Of a stretch of DNA of 64,000 nt, positions 1 to 11,214 are shown one piece after another; positions within the stretch are counted from its first letter, which is position 1, and the number at the start of each line of letters is the position of its first letter. The notes beneath the pieces are model-generated. The model saw nothing but the letters and a program-made list of their open reading frames with translations, had not been told where the DNA came from and made no database searches. Position numbers and translations under genes: made by a program. Source of the DNA: Pseudomonas cannabina (GTDB lineage Bacteria; Pseudomonadota; Gammaproteobacteria; Pseudomonadales; Pseudomonadaceae); contig NZ_FNKU01000001.1 of assembly GCF_900100365.1 (NCBI RefSeq), forward strand, positions 1,860,001-1,924,000, read 5' to 3'.

Positions 1-1373
1 AGACTTTCCACCAACCCGCCCATGAACAGGATGGAAATGAACACTGCCACCAGCGAGACGTTCATCGACAGCAACGTGAAACCGACCTCTTTGGCGCCCA
101 GAAACGCCGCCTTCATTGGCTCCACGCCGTTATGAATGTGCCGGGAGATGTTTTCCAGCACCACAATGGCATCGTCTACCACCAGGCCGGTCGCAAGGAT
201 CAAGGCCATCAGCGACAGATTGTTCAGAGAGAAGCCGAACAGGTGCATGATGGCAAAAGTGCCCACCAGCGATACTGGCACCGCCAACGTAGGGATGAGC
301 GACGCGAGACTGCCGAGAAACAGAAAGACCACCAGAATCACCAGAATCACCGCGATCAGCAAGGTCATTTCGGCTTCGTGCAGGGTCGCCTTGATCACTG
401 GCGAGCGGTCCATGGCGATCTGCAGCTTGACGCTGGCAGGCAGCACGGCCCGCAAGGCAGGCAACTGCGCTTTTATCTGCGCCACCGTTTCGATGATGTT
501 GGCGCCAGCCTGACGGTTGATGACCAGCAGCACCGCCTGATCATAATTGAAGAAGCCGCTGTTGTAGCGGTCTTCCACCGCATCACTGACCTTGGCAACG
601 TCCTTCAGGCGCAGGGTCGCGCCATCCTTGTAGCGAATGATCAACGGCGCATAGTCGGCGGCTTTTTCCAGCTGGTCGTTGGCCTGAACCTGCCAGTTAT
701 GCAGGTCATCCTCGACAAGCCCCTTCGGTCTGCGCACGTTGCTGGCAGTAATCGCGGTGCGCACGTCATCCAGCGAGACGCCGTACTGGGAGAGCATCTG
801 CGGTTCGAGCTCGATGCGCACTGCAGGCAGCGAACTGCCTCCGATCTGCACCTCGCCCACCCCCGACACCTGCGACAGGCTCTGGGACAGGATGGTCGAA
901 GCCAGATCGTACAACTGGCCCTTTTCCAGCACGCTCGAGGTCATCGACAGCACCATGATCGGTGCCTGGGACGGGTTGACCTTTTTGTAGGTCGGCATGC
1001 TGCGCATCCCGCTGGGCAGCAGGTTGCGTGACGCGTTGATGGCCGCCTGCACTTCGCGCGCCGCGCCATTGATGTCGCGGTCGAGATCGAACTGCAGAAT
1101 GATGCGAGTCGTGCCCTGGCTCGAATTGCTGGTCATGGTGTTGACCCCGGCGATGCTGCCCAGCGAGCGTTCGAGCGGCGTTGCCACGGTGGAGGCCATG
1201 ATCTCCGGGCTGGCCCCGGCAAGGCTGGCGGAGACCACGATGACCGGGAAGTCCATGTTCGGCAACGGTGCTACCGGCAACAATCTGAAACTGACCGCGC
1301 CCAGCAGCATGATCGCCAGGCTCAGCAGGACCGTGGCAACGGGACGGCGGATGAAGGGCGCGGACAGGTTCAT
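1..1373 (-). CDS. muxC: MuxC, RND efflux pump inner-membrane subunit (partial, 5' part)
   Basis: Inner-membrane proton/drug antiporter of the resistance-nodulation-division family, the second RND subunit of the MuxABC-OpmB (MdtABC-like) pump. About 457 residues are present; the rest lies beyond the window's left edge. The N-terminus has the usual first membrane segment (start [17 protein letters not shown]) followed by the large periplasmic loop. The TM4 motif [13 protein letters not shown] carries the two proton-relay aspartates. The start ATG overlaps the muxB stop as ATGA (1370-1373), so the two are translationally coupled. Two different RND proteins in one operon is the known Mux/Mdt arrangement, in which a heteromeric pump forms. 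The substrate range cannot be read from the sequence. Confidence 0.9.
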   Translation of the reverse strand, partial: MNLSAPFIRRPVATVLLSLAIMLLGAVSFRLLPVAPLPNMDFPVIVVSASLAGASPEIMASTVATPLERSLGSIAGVNTMTSNSSQGTTRIILQFDLDRDINGAAREVQAAINASRNLLPSGMRSMPTYKKVNPSQAPIMVLSMTSSVLEKGQLYDLASTILSQSLSQVSGVGEVQIGGSSLPAVRIELEPQMLSQYGVSLDDVRTAITASNVRRPKGLVEDDLHNWQVQANDQLEKAADYAPLIIRYKDGATLRLKDVAKVSDAVEDRYNSGFFNYDQAVLLVINRQAGANIIETVAQIKAQLPALRAVLPASVKLQIAMDRSPVIKATLHEAEMTLLIAVILVILVVFLFLGSLASLIPTLAVPVSLVGTFAIMHLFGFSLNNLSLMALILATGLVVDDAIVVLENISRHIHNGVEPMKAAFLGAKEVGFTLLSMNVSLVAVFISILFMGGLVES

Positions 1374-4300
1374 GCGTCTGCCTGTAGCGAACGGTCCGGA
1401 GCAGCGGGTTTACGACTCCAGCGCTGACCGAGACGGTCGAAATACAGGTAGATCACTGGCGTGGTAAACAGCGTCAGGACCTGACTGAGCAACAGCCCGC
1501 CGACCATCACCAGCCCCAGCGGCTGACGCAATTCGGCACCGGAACCGCTGGCCAGCATGAGCGGGATGGCGCCGAACAGCGCCGCCAGCGTGGTCATCAG
1601 AATCGGCCGAAAACGCAGTAACGCTGCCTCGTAGATCGCCGTTTCCGGATCGACGCCACGGTTGCGTTCGGCATCCAGAGCGAAGTCGATCATCATGATC
1701 GCGTTCTTCTTGACGATGCCGATCAGCAGAATGATGCCGATGATCGCGATCATTCCCAGGTCGTTGCCGCTGATCAACAGCGCCAGCAAGGCCCCGACCG
1801 CCGCCGAAGGCAGTGTCGAGAGAATGGTGATCGGGTGAATGTAACTCTCGTAGAGCACGCCCAGCACGATGTACATGGTCACCACTGCCGCCAGCACCAG
1901 CAACAACGTGCTGGACAGCGATGCCTGAAACGCTTCGGCTGCGCCCTGAAACTGGGTCTGCACGCCGATCGGCATGCCGATGTCCTTCTGCACCTGCTCG
2001 ATGACCTCCACCGCCTTGCCCAAGGCCACGCCGGGCGCAAGGTTGAAGGACATCATCACGGCCGGAAACTGCCCGAGGTGCGCAATCGCCAACTGGGCCT
2101 GACGCTGCTCTACCCGGGCCAGACTCGACAGTTTTACCTGCGCGCCGTCGGTGGTCTTGACGTGAATCTGCTCAAGCGCCGCAGGACCAAGCTCACTGGC
2201 GGAAGCCGCCTGCAACACCACGCGGTACTGGCTGGCCTGAGTGTAGATGGTCGATATCTGCCGCTGGCCGAAGGCGTCATACAGCGCGTCGGTGATATTC
2301 GCCACCGTTACGCCGACCCGGCTGGCCGCATCGCGGTCGATATTCAGGAAAACCTGCAAGCCCTTGTCCTGCAGGTCACTGGCGACGTCGGTCAGCTCGG
2401 GGCGCTTGCTCAGCGCATCGACCAGCGTCTGGTTCCACTTGCTCAGCAGTTCGGCATCGGGGGATGACATGCTGAATTGGTACTGGGTGCGACTGACCCG
2501 GTCTTCGATGGTCAGGTCCTGCACCGGCTGCATGAACAGGCGGATGTCCGACAGCTTGTCGACTTGCGGCTGCAGACGCTGGATGACTTCGCTGGCGGTC
2601 AGATCACGCTCGCCGTGGGTTTTCAGGTTGATCAGCAGGCGTCCACTGTTGAGAGTTGCGTTGTCGCCGTCGACACCGATATACGAAGACAGGCTGACCA
2701 CCGCCGGGTCCTTGAGAATAATGTCGGCCAACGCCTGCTGACGTTGACTCATGGCCGCGAACGAGACCGACTGCGGCGCTTCGGAAATGCCCTGGATAAC
2801 GCCGGTGTCCTGTACCGGGAAAAACCCCTTGGGCACCACGATATACAACAGTACGGTCAGGGCCAGGGTGGCGATGGCAACCAGCAGCGTCACTGGCTGA
2901 TGCTTGAGCACCCAGCGCAACCTGCCCGCATAGACATCGATCAGCCAGTCGATCCAGGCGCCGCTGGCTTTGTAGAAGCGGCTCTGGTCCTCTTCCTTCG
3001 GCTCGCGCTTGAGCAGGCGCGCGCACATCATCGGGGTCAGCGTCAGCGAGACCACCAGCGAGATCAGGATGGCCACCGCCAGGGTAATGGCAAACTCGCG
3101 AAACAGACGTCCGACCACATCTGCCATGAACAGCAGCGGAATGAGGACTGCAATCAGCGAAAGGGTCAAAGAAATCAGGGTAAACCCGATTTGCCTGGCG
3201 CCCTTTAGCGCGGCCTGCATGGGCGTTTCACCCTCCTCGATATGCCGGGAGATGTTTTCCAGCATGACGATGGCGTCGTCGACCACAAAGCCGGTGGCGA
3301 TGGTCATCGCCATCAGCGTCAGGTTGTTGATCGAGAAACCGGCGAGGTACATGACGCCGAACGTGCCGACCAGCGACAACGGCACGGCAACGGAAGGAAT
3401 GATGGTCGCGCTGAAACGACGCAGAAACAGGAACGTCACCAGCACCACCAACACGATGGCGATCAGCAGTTCGTGCTGAACATCGGTCACCGAGGCGCGG
3501 ATGGTCTGGGTACGATCGGTCAATACCACAACGTCCAGACCTGCCGGGAGGTTGTTGGTGATGCTGGGTAGCAGGGCCTTGATCCGGTCGACGACCTCGA
3601 TCACGTTGGCCCCCGGCTGGCGCTGAATGTTCAGCAGGACTGCCTGACTGCGGTTGGCCCAGGCGGCGAGCCGTTCGTTCTCCGCACCACCGACAATTTC
3701 CGCCACGTCCTTCAGACGCAGCGGTGCGCCGTCCTTGTAGGCCAGAATCAGGTCGGCATACTCCTCGGGAGACTTGAGCTGATCGTTGGCATCGAGCATC
3801 GATACCCGGGTCGGGCCGTCAAAGTTGCCTTTGGGCTGGTTGACGTTGGACGCACTGATGAGCGTGCGCACATCGGACAGATTGAGACTATTGGCAGCCA
3901 GCGCCTCGGGATTGACCTTGATCCGGACTGCCTGACGCTGCCCGCCGGCAATGCTGACCATGCCGACGCCGCTGATCTGCGAAATTTTCTGCGCCATGCG
4001 CGTATCGACCAGATCATTCAGGGTGGGCAACAGCATGGTTTTCGAAGTTATTGCCAAGGTCAGCACCGGCGTGTCGGCCGGATTCACCTTGTTGTAGACC
4101 GGAGGCGCCGGAAGATCGGTTGGCAGCAGGTTGGTGGCTGCGTTGATCGCTGCCTGCACTTGCTGCTCGGCCACGTCCATATTGATGTCGAGGCTGAAAC
4201 GCAGGGTGATGACCGACGCGCCCCCCGAACTGGTGGACGCCATCTGGGTCAGCCCGGGCATCTGTCCGAACTGACGCTCCAGCGGCGCAGTCACCGAACT

Positions 4301-4480
4301 GGTCATTACCTGCGGGCTGGCACCGGGGTACAGCGTCATCACGCGAATGGTCGGATAGTCCATCTGCGGCAAGGCCGAAACCGGCAGCAAGGTGTAGGCG
4401 ATGAGACCGGCCAGGACGATGGCCAGCATGCTCAGCGTGGTGGCTACCGGACGCAGGATGAACAGGCGTGACATGTTCAT
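1370..4480 (-). CDS. muxB: MuxB, RND efflux pump inner-membrane subunit
   Basis: Full-length RND transporter of 1036 residues, the usual size for the family. It has a first membrane helix near residues 10-28, a periplasmic porter domain, and the TM4 motif [13 protein letters not shown] with two adjacent aspartates at about residue 400. A second repeat carries the matching helices in the C-terminal half. It works with the adaptor MuxA, the partner MuxC and an outer-membrane channel (OpmB), which would lie outside the window. Its ATG overlaps the muxA stop and its TGA overlaps the muxC ATG, both as ATGA, which fixes the start and shows one polycistronic message. The segment encoding LENISRH is nearly identical in DNA to the same segment of muxC. 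Confidence 0.93.
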   Translation of the reverse strand: MNMSRLFILRPVATTLSMLAIVLAGLIAYTLLPVSALPQMDYPTIRVMTLYPGASPQVMTSSVTAPLERQFGQMPGLTQMASTSSGGASVITLRFSLDINMDVAEQQVQAAINAATNLLPTDLPAPPVYNKVNPADTPVLTLAITSKTMLLPTLNDLVDTRMAQKISQISGVGMVSIAGGQRQAVRIKVNPEALAANSLNLSDVRTLISASNVNQPKGNFDGPTRVSMLDANDQLKSPEEYADLILAYKDGAPLRLKDVAEIVGGAENERLAAWANRSQAVLLNIQRQPGANVIEVVDRIKALLPSITNNLPAGLDVVVLTDRTQTIRASVTDVQHELLIAIVLVVLVTFLFLRRFSATIIPSVAVPLSLVGTFGVMYLAGFSINNLTLMAMTIATGFVVDDAIVMLENISRHIEEGETPMQAALKGARQIGFTLISLTLSLIAVLIPLLFMADVVGRLFREFAITLAVAILISLVVSLTLTPMMCARLLKREPKEEDQSRFYKASGAWIDWLIDVYAGRLRWVLKHQPVTLLVAIATLALTVLLYIVVPKGFFPVQDTGVIQGISEAPQSVSFAAMSQRQQALADIILKDPAVVSLSSYIGVDGDNATLNSGRLLINLKTHGERDLTASEVIQRLQPQVDKLSDIRLFMQPVQDLTIEDRVSRTQYQFSMSSPDAELLSKWNQTLVDALSKRPELTDVASDLQDKGLQVFLNIDRDAASRVGVTVANITDALYDAFGQRQISTIYTQASQYRVVLQAASASELGPAALEQIHVKTTDGAQVKLSSLARVEQRQAQLAIAHLGQFPAVMMSFNLAPGVALGKAVEVIEQVQKDIGMPIGVQTQFQGAAEAFQASLSSTLLLVLAAVVTMYIVLGVLYESYIHPITILSTLPSAAVGALLALLISGNDLGMIAIIGIILLIGIVKKNAIMMIDFALDAERNRGVDPETAIYEAALLRFRPILMTTLAALFGAIPLMLASGSGAELRQPLGLVMVGGLLLSQVLTLFTTPVIYLYFDRLGQRWSRKPAAPDRSLQADA

Positions 4481-5772
4481 ACGTTTGGTTTTTCCACCTT
4501 GCCAAGCGCTGCCGACTTGTCAGTGCCGCTGTCCGGCTTGCCGTGCAACTTCTGGCCCGGGCCTGCCGGTACGTCCTTGCTGTCGTTGACCACTTCCACT
4601 TCGGCGCCATCGCGCAGGCGATCGGTGCCCTCGAGCACCACCCGCTCGCCGACGGCAAGCCCTTCGGTGATCACCGTCGAGGTTTCGTCACTCGGACCGG
4701 TTTTCAACAGTTTGAGTTTGACCTTCTTGTCGCCGTCGAGCACATAGACGAATGTGCCGTCGGTGCCAAACTGCACGGCGGCGATCGGCACCAGAATCGC
4801 CTGTTTCAGCGTATCTGCGCGCAGTCGCACATTGACGAACTGGTTGGGGAACAGGATTTCGTTATCGTTATCGAAACGGGCTTTGAATTTCAGCGTGCCG
4901 GTTGCAACGTCGATCTGGTTGTCGAGGCTGGCGAGTACGCCGACAGCCTGCATTTTCGTGTCGCCGCGGTCCCATGCTTCGACGGGCAGCTTTTCGCCGG
5001 TGCGATAACGGGCGATGACCTTGGACAGGTCTTTTTCGGGCAGCGTGAAATTGACTGAGATGGGCCGAGTCTGGGTGATCACTGCCAGCGCAGTGGTGTC
5101 ATTGGCGGCGACCAGATTGCCCACATCCAGTTGTTTGAGGCCCACACGACCGGCAATCGGAGAGCGGATGCGGGCGAAGTCCAGGTTCAGCTTCGCTTCC
5201 GCTACCGCGGCCTGATTGGTCTTGATCGTGCCCTGGTACTGATTCACCAGCGACTCGGCCGTGTCCAGCGTCTGCCTGGCGATGCTGTCTTCGGCAAATA
5301 GCCCACGGTAACGCTGCACATCGAGCTGAGCATTCTTGAGCAACGCCTGGTTGGTGGCCAGCGTACCTTCGGCCTGCTGCAAGGCGACCTGATAACTGCG
5401 CGGATCGATTTCTGCCAACAGGTCACCGGCCTTGACCGTCTGACCTTCCTGGAAATAGATCTTGACCAGCTCCCCCGCCACCCGACTGCGTACGTTGATG
5501 GTGTTCATCGCCGTCACGGTACCAAGCGCCTTGTAATAGATCGGAAAGTCGCCTTCGGTCGCAGGTGCCACGCGCACCGGCACCGCCGAAGCACCGAACC
5601 CGGGTCGGGCCACGCCACCGACGCCGGCTTTTTTGCTCTCGCCCCCCTTGCCGGACGTGGCTGCGGGCCAGAGCCACCAGCACAGGGCAACAATGACCAT
5701 CAGGACCAACAAACTGATCAACCAGCGACGGGATTTACGAGGGCCAGACGATTGCATGAATAAATCAACCAT
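4477..5772 (-). CDS. muxA: MuxA, periplasmic adaptor of the RND efflux pump
   Basis: Membrane-fusion (adaptor) protein of about 431 residues that links the MuxBC antiporter to the outer-membrane channel. An N-terminal membrane anchor ([19 protein letters not shown]) is followed by a Gly-rich linker, a lipoyl half-motif ([20 protein letters not shown]), an alpha-helical hairpin and a second half-lipoyl plus beta-barrel ([20 protein letters not shown]). The reading frame stays open upstream to a GTG at 5811. I chose the ATG at 5772; another ATG at 5757 ([11 protein letters not shown]) is equally compatible, and no strong ribosome site separates them. First gene of the muxABC operon. A GTGCTT/AAGCAC inverted repeat lies upstream at 5843-5870. 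Confidence 0.9.
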   Translation of the reverse strand: MVDLFMQSSGPRKSRRWLISLLVLMVIVALCWWLWPAATSGKGGESKKAGVGGVARPGFGASAVPVRVAPATEGDFPIYYKALGTVTAMNTINVRSRVAGELVKIYFQEGQTVKAGDLLAEIDPRSYQVALQQAEGTLATNQALLKNAQLDVQRYRGLFAEDSIARQTLDTAESLVNQYQGTIKTNQAAVAEAKLNLDFARIRSPIAGRVGLKQLDVGNLVAANDTTALAVITQTRPISVNFTLPEKDLSKVIARYRTGEKLPVEAWDRGDTKMQAVGVLASLDNQIDVATGTLKFKARFDNDNEILFPNQFVNVRLRADTLKQAILVPIAAVQFGTDGTFVYVLDGDKKVKLKLLKTGPSDETSTVITEGLAVGERVVLEGTDRLRDGAEVEVVNDSKDVPAGPGQKLHGKPDSGTDKSAALGKVEKPNV

Positions 5773-5842
5773 TACGGTGGGGGGATCTTCGGAAGGCAGA
5801 ACAATAGGCACAGATACGTGACAAGCACAGCGCCTTTACCAA

Positions 5843-5870
5843 GTGCTTACTTAATAAACGTACAAAGCAC
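5843..5870. promoter_or_regulatory. Inverted repeat upstream of muxA, possible operator
   Basis: GTGCTT at 5843-5848 and AAGCAC at 5865-5870 form a 6-bp inverted repeat separated by 16 bases in the AT-rich region between muxA and tpx. It is placed where an operator or promoter for muxA could sit. No regulator is assigned, and the short arms could be chance. Confidence 0.25.
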
Positions 5871-5880
5871 GAACAGAATA

Positions 5881-5904
5881 ACGGCCTGAAGGGTTTCAGG
5901 CCGT
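5881..5904 (-). terminator. Hairpin terminator after tpx
   Basis: A perfect 10-bp stem, ACGGCCTGAA/TTCAGGCCGT, with a 4-base loop (5891-5894) lies 18 bases beyond the tpx stop. Read on the minus strand it is followed by a modestly U-rich stretch (TATTCTGTT), so it is a plausible but not strong intrinsic terminator. It also separates tpx from the muxABC promoter region. Confidence 0.6.
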
Positions 5905-5921
5905 CAACAGGTTGCAGAATG

Positions 5922-6422
5922 TTACTTCAATACAGCCAATGCAGCGTCGTAGTTCGGTTCTTCAGCGATTTCCTTGACCAGTTCGCTGTGCAGAACATTG
6001 TCGTTTTCGTCCAGCACGACCACTGCACGGGCGGTCAGGCCTTTCAACGGGCCGTCGGCAATGGCAACGCCATAGTTCTGGCTGAAATCGGCACTGCGGA
6101 ACGAGGACAGGTTCTGTACGTTTTCCAGGCCTTCAGAGCCGCAGAAGCGCGCCTGGGCAAACGGCAGATCGGCGGAGATGCACAGCACGACTGCATTGCT
6201 CAGCTCGTTGGCCTGAGCGTTGAACTTGCGCACCGACGTGGCGCAGGTCGGGGTATCGACACTCGGGAAGATGTTCAGCACTTTACGCTTGCCGGCGAAG
6301 TCAGCCAGGGTCACGTCGGCGAGATTGGCAGCGGTCAGGGTGAAATCATGTGCTTTGTTACCAGTTGCAGGCAGCTCGCCATTGACTTGAACAGGGCCGC
6401 CTTTGAGGGTTACTTGAGCCAT
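5922..6422 (-). CDS. tpx: Thiol peroxidase Tpx (peroxiredoxin)
   Basis: Atypical 2-Cys peroxiredoxin of 166 residues that reduces lipid and hydrogen peroxides with thioredoxin as electron donor. The peroxidatic cysteine is Cys60 in [10 protein letters not shown] and the resolving cysteine is Cys94 in [11 protein letters not shown], the spacing typical of Tpx. The ATG at 6422 (MAQVTLKGG) is preceded by AAGGA at a good distance, so the longer frame beginning at 6470 is not used. A hairpin terminator follows at 5881-5904. It appears to be a single-gene transcript between muxA and a LysR gene. Confidence 0.95.
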   Translation of the reverse strand: MAQVTLKGGPVQVNGELPATGNKAHDFTLTAANLADVTLADFAGKRKVLNIFPSVDTPTCATSVRKFNAQANELSNAVVLCISADLPFAQARFCGSEGLENVQNLSSFRSADFSQNYGVAIADGPLKGLTARAVVVLDENDNVLHSELVKEIAEEPNYDAALAVLK

Positions 6423-6511
6423 GAAACATATTCCTTTTTTAAAATGGGTAAAGAGCCGGAAGTTAAACACGAAAGTGCCGTTCGGCCTATATCGGAAAAG
6501 TCCGAATTTTC

Positions 6512-7429
6512 TCAGGAAACCAGTCTGTCCCGGATATCCGGGTGTTCACACAATTCAACCAGCCAATCAACGAAGACCCTCACCCGTCGCGACAATTGCC
6601 GATGCGGCGGATAAAGTGCGGTCAACGGCAAGGCGGGTGGGCGATATTCCCGCAACACCTCGACCAGTGCACCGCTGCGCAGTTGTGTCGCAATGTGATA
6701 ACGAGGCACCTGCACGAGGCCAAACCCCGCCTCGCAGGCCGCTACATAACCGTCTGCGCTGTTGACTGAGACCGAGCAGGTCATGCCGTGATCACCGCCA
6801 CAGCCATCGGTCATGAACTCCAGGCCATAACGTTTACTGGTGCTGGCCGAGAAATATTCGATCACCTGGTGCTGCGCGAGATCCTGCAGGTCCAAGGGCG
6901 TGCCATATCGGTCCAGATAGTCGCGACTGGCGCAGGTGATCTGGGTCAGACTGCCCAACGGCCGCGCAACCAGTGTGTCATCCAAGGCAGCGCCTGCGCG
7001 CAGCACACAATCAACGCCTTCGCGAATAAGGTCGACCGGCCTGTCGCTCATGCCGATTTCCAGACTGATTTGCGGGTAGCGCCGGGTGAATTCGGGCAGG
7101 GCCGGGATTACCACCATCCGGCCGAGGCTCACCGGCAAATCAATCCGCAGCAAGCCCTTGGGTTCGGCACCCTTGGCCGAAAATGCTGCTTCGGCGTCGT
7201 CCAGATCGGCGAGCAGGCTGACACAGCGCTGATAGTAGGCCTTGCCGTCCGGCGTGGTGCTGACCTGGCGCGTAGTGCGCTGCAGCAATTGCACGCCCAG
7301 ATGCGCCTCAAGTTGCTTGATCAAAATTGTCACTGACGCACGCGGCAGGTGCAGGCTGTCAGCAGCTTTTGCGAAGCCGCCCAGCTCGACGATACGGGTG
7401 AATACGCGCATGGCGTTGAATCGATCCAT
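6512..7429 (-). CDS. LysR-family transcriptional regulator
   Basis: A 305-residue LysR-type regulator. The N-terminal winged helix-turn-helix is at about residues 1-60 ([20 protein letters not shown], then [19 protein letters not shown]). The effector-binding domain begins near residue 90 ([20 protein letters not shown]). It belongs to the large group of Pseudomonas LysR proteins that regulate neighbouring oxidoreductases, but here it lies between tpx and tamB on the same strand with no divergent partner. Its target therefore cannot be inferred. Confidence 0.88.
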   Translation of the reverse strand: MDRFNAMRVFTRIVELGGFAKAADSLHLPRASVTILIKQLEAHLGVQLLQRTTRQVSTTPDGKAYYQRCVSLLADLDDAEAAFSAKGAEPKGLLRIDLPVSLGRMVVIPALPEFTRRYPQISLEIGMSDRPVDLIREGVDCVLRAGAALDDTLVARPLGSLTQITCASRDYLDRYGTPLDLQDLAQHQVIEYFSASTSKRYGLEFMTDGCGGDHGMTCSVSVNSADGYVAACEAGFGLVQVPRYHIATQLRSGALVEVLREYRPPALPLTALYPPHRQLSRRVRVFVDWLVELCEHPDIRDRLVS

Positions 7430-7892
7430 GATTGCCGGAAGCCTGAGGACAAGGTGTGTAAAGGATCACACTGTTTTAACAGGGTAAACCGGTTGCGCAA
7501 AGGTTCAGGCATCACCAGGCGCCTGCCCCTCTTCAGAAGTCCCTTTTATAGAAAATATCCAGCGAACTGGCAACACCACTCGCCGCTTCGAGGTAAACCC
7601 GTTTACTGAGCAGGTAACGCAAGGCAATGGTGTTGGCCGGTTCGAAAACACCCACGCCATAGCGCAGGCTGAGCTTCTCGGTAATCTTGCCACTGGCCAC
7701 GACGTTGGTCTTGTCGCCAGTGCCCGAGGTATCCAGCTCGAAATCCTTGATGCCCAGATTATCGGCAAGTTTGCCGGTGGTCGAGGAGCTGCCCGCCACG
7801 CCAAGTGCCAGCGCTGCCTGAGCGACCATGTTGTTGTCTTCGCCCGAGGTGCTCAACGGCCTGCCCATGACCAGATAGGACAAGGCCTGCTC

Positions 7893-7895
7893 CTA
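7893..7895 (-). other. In-frame TAG in tamB
   Basis: The codon order is PAMS-TAG-EQALSYLVMG. The frame is open on both sides and the downstream 120 residues are the conserved TamB C-terminus. A one-base C to T change from CAG (Gln) would explain it. The context is GCTAGG. Confidence 0.85.
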
Positions 7896-10800
7896 GCTCA
7901 TGGCCGGTTCGGAGAACACCTCGGTGGTAGGCTGTTCGGCACTGCCGCTCAGACGAATGCCGGCAATCACATCATCGGTTTGCCGGATGGCTTCGATGTC
8001 CAGATACGGCTGATCGACAGGCCCGGCGAACAGCAGCCTTGCCTTGCGGATGGTCAAGCGCTGCCCATAGGCGCGGTAACGTCCGTCGTTAAGGTTCAGT
8101 TCGCCGCGAGTGTCCAGGTCATCGCCAATGTGGACACGTCCGGCCAGATTGGCGGTGAGTCCGAAGCCGCTGAAGCTGAGCTTGTCCTGCCCGACGATGA
8201 CATCGATATCCATCCCCACCGCCAGCGGTGGTGCACCTTTCTCGGTCTGCTGACCGACGATCACCGTGTCACCCGACAGCTTGACCGTAGACGGCGGTAA
8301 CTCGCGCACGGTAATCGTCCCCTTGGGCACCAGCACCTTGCCGGAAATCGCCAGCCGGTCGCCCTGCATGGATATTTTCAGATCAGGAGCGGCTTCCACC
8401 GCAGCATAGGGTTCGACATTGATCGGCAGTTGCGAACCCTTGAGGCTGACGTCCACCGTCAGGTTCTGCCCCCAGGCCACCTGACCGCCCAGGGTGCCGT
8501 GACCGGTACTGCCACTTTTCCAGCCACCGTTGATCTGCACGCTTTCGCCAGCGATCAGCGCCTGGACCTTGAGGTCATGCAACTCCATCGGCAATTCGGG
8601 CCCCACGACTTCACCGCCCTCCAGATTGACGCTGCCATTGACCAGAGGCGCCAGCAAACTGCCCGACAGACGCCCGTTACCGTTCAGGCGCCCGTTGAGT
8701 TTCTGCACCGTCGGCGCGAAGGGCCGTGCGACCGAGATATCCAGCCCGGAAAGGTTGAAGTCGCCTGATAGCGTCTTGTCTTTGGCTAAAGGATCGATTT
8801 GCGCATTCAGCAGCAATCGTCCCAGTTTGCCGCCCTCGAACTCCAGACGCGAGTCGATACGCTTGGGGGTCAGGGTGCTGCTGAGTTTCAGCGTCTGATA
8901 CGGGAAGTCCAGCCATTGCTCGTTATTGGGCACCCGCAGGGTACCGCCGCCAGCGTCGACAGAAATCTGACCACTGGGACCGGCATCTGGAATGTCGAGC
9001 TGAACGTCGGCATTCAATGCGCCCTTCCAGGCAAAATCCTTGGGCATCCATTGCGCCAGGCTGTCGAGCGGAAAATTTTTCAGTTGATAACGCAGACGAG
9101 GTTCCGGCATCAGACGCTGATCGCCGCCACACAGGCTGGCAGACCCTGAAAGCCAGCAGTGCGCGCCGAAATTGAGCCTGCCGTCCGCCAGGCGCTCGAT
9201 TTTTGCCGGCTGTTGCAAACGCCAGTTCTGACCGCCGCTCTGCACGCTGCCACTGGCCAGACGACCGCGCCAGTTGCCTTGATCGAGCCCGCCCTCCAGC
9301 GCCATTGCCAGCTTGAGCAGCGGGCCCTGCAAATCGAGCTTCATCTGCTGGGCTTTCAGCGTGCCCTGCCCGTCGACCAGCAAGGTGCCCAAGGCCGTGT
9401 CGCCCGCTTGAATGCCTGCGCCTTTGAGACTGATGGTTGCGCGCTGCGCCGGGTCAAGTCTGGCGTCGAGCGTCAGGCTTTGCAGGCGATTGTCCTGCAA
9501 GGCGAGCTGACTGCCCTGCAACGCCAGTTTGCCCTCTGGCGCGTGTAGCGTTCCCGCCAGGTCGAGCCGCCCTTTGACCTGCCCCTGCAAGCGCGTCCAC
9601 AGTTGGGCCAGACGCGATAGATCAAGGTCAAACTGCCCCTTGAGACGCTGTTGCAGACTGCCTGCGCCCTGAATGCGGTTGTCGCCGAGGCGGATATTCA
9701 AGCTGCTGACATTCCACTGCTGGTCCCGGCCATCAGCCTTGGCTTGCAGCAAGGCGGGCTGGCCTCGCAGACGACCTTTCAAGTCCAGATCGGCGGTCAG
9801 TTCAAGCTGCTCGTTGCGGAACTGTCCCTGGCTGCGTAACGGACCGGCCAGCTTGCCGGGCAGCTCGGCGACCCAGAACGAAGGGTCAAGTGCGGTCAGG
9901 TCAAGTGCCGTGTCCCAACCAATGCCGTCAGCAAACTTCAGGTTCAGATGACCACCGGCCTTGCCCTGTCCTGCGACCAGTTCTAGTTGTGGCAGGTGAA
10001 TTTCCTGCAGATTGCCGCTGAACGGGCTGACCAGCGTGAACGCACCGGCCGGTCCTTTCAGGCTGGCGTTGAAATTGCCCAGATAATTGCCATCAGTGTA
10101 AGAAATTTCGCCTTTGAAGCTGTGAAGTGACACTTGCGGCTCGGAGGGCAGCGGATAAAGCCGCTGCCAGGGGAAATCCAGCCAGTCGATGCTGGCATCT
10201 GCGGAAAACCCGCTTTGCCAATTCAGCGTGCCATTGATCGCCAGGCGCTGCTGGTCACTGGCGCTGAGATCCAGCGCGGCGATGGTGGCTCCCTTGGCAT
10301 CTGCACGGCCTTGCAATGCCAGCGCAATCGGGCCTTTCTCCGCGGGCAGGTTCGCCGTGCCGTTGATCGCATAGCCCGTGTCGAGGTTACCCTCGGCCGT
10401 CAGCAGCAATTGGTCAAGCTGCAGCGTATCGGGCAGTGCGGAGCTGGGTTTGAAGTGCTCCGAGGTCAGTTTCAGCCGGGCGGGAAGGTGTTCGGTCAAG
10501 GGTTGCAGCTCGCCACTCAGGACGCCCGGCAAATAGCCGCTGCTGTCAGCCTTGAGTTGCAGGGTCTTGAGCACCTCGCCTTGAATATCCAGCGCCAGCG
10601 TCCAGGGCTGGCCATCCTGCGGCGGCAGTTGCAGTTGCCCTTTGACGCTCAACGGCCAGTCACCTTCGGGCTTGAGCAGACCGTTGAGATCGAGAATCAG
10701 CGCGTCGCGTTGCAGATGCGCGCTGTCGATCTGCAGGCCGTCGGCGGTCCAGTGGGCCACCAGCTTCAGATCACGTAACTGCTCGACGCCGTCCAGTTGC

Positions 10801-10954
10801 AGGCTACCCAGCTGTACATCGCCCAGTTGCAGCGACAACGGCAGATTGAGGGTCGGCAGATTGACAGGGCTGTCAGTAGCGGGCTCGGCATTCGGCGGGA
10901 AGTGCAACAGGACGTGTCCGGCATGCAGGCGATCAATGCACAGTGTCATTTTCA

Positions 10955-10967
10955 GCAGGCAGGCGAC
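10955..10967 (-). other. Frameshift site in tamB at a CAGG tandem repeat
   Basis: The N-terminal frame ends VQSADFEWSPAC-stop and the main frame picks up at ACLLKMTLCIDRLHAG. The overlap contains two tandem CAGG units (plus strand, 10956-10963). Restoring one extra CAGG, or one C, rejoins the frames, which is what replication slippage would produce. Confidence 0.7.
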
Positions 10968-11214
10968 CATTCAAAATCGGCAGACTGAACCTCGACGCGG
11001 TCTTCGCCCTGCTGCCATAGCAATCGATCTGCGCGCCACTGCCCGCCCAGCCGGCCCTGAAAATTTTCCAGTTGCAGCCCGGGCACACGCGCCAGCGCCC
11101 AGCGGCTGCCGGATGAGGTGCCGAGCAGCAACCCGGCGCTGACAACGATCAGCACGAGCAGCGCGATCAGACTCAAACCAAGAACTTTCGCGCCGCGCTT
11201 CATGTTCACCCTGT

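Larger units (their letters stand above)
7533..11203 (-). pseudogene. tamB: tamB, inner-membrane subunit of the TAM translocation module (frameshift plus in-frame TAG)
   Basis: Remnant of TamB (DUF490/AsmA-like), a roughly 1220-codon inner-membrane-anchored beta-helix protein that works with TamA in delivering outer-membrane proteins and phospholipids. The start (MKRGAKVLGLSLIALLVLIV, a signal-anchor) is at 11203; a TTG at 11218 overlapping the tamA stop is an alternative. Frame 1 runs to a TGA at 10952-10954. The rest of the protein continues in another frame from about 10967, so one base, or one CAGG unit, is missing near 10955-10967. That second frame then meets an in-frame TAG at 7893-7895, after which the conserved C-terminus (EQALSYLVMGRPLSTSGEDN to the end IFYKRDF) continues in the same frame. 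Either lesion alone removes the C-terminal domain. Sequencing error cannot be excluded. Confidence 0.85.

Noticed and set aside
7893..10970. Treating the 1025-codon frame as a complete separate gene
   Set aside because: Both ends join in homology to the flanking fragments: the N-terminal signal-anchor frame upstream and the conserved C-terminus downstream of the TAG. It is a piece of tamB.
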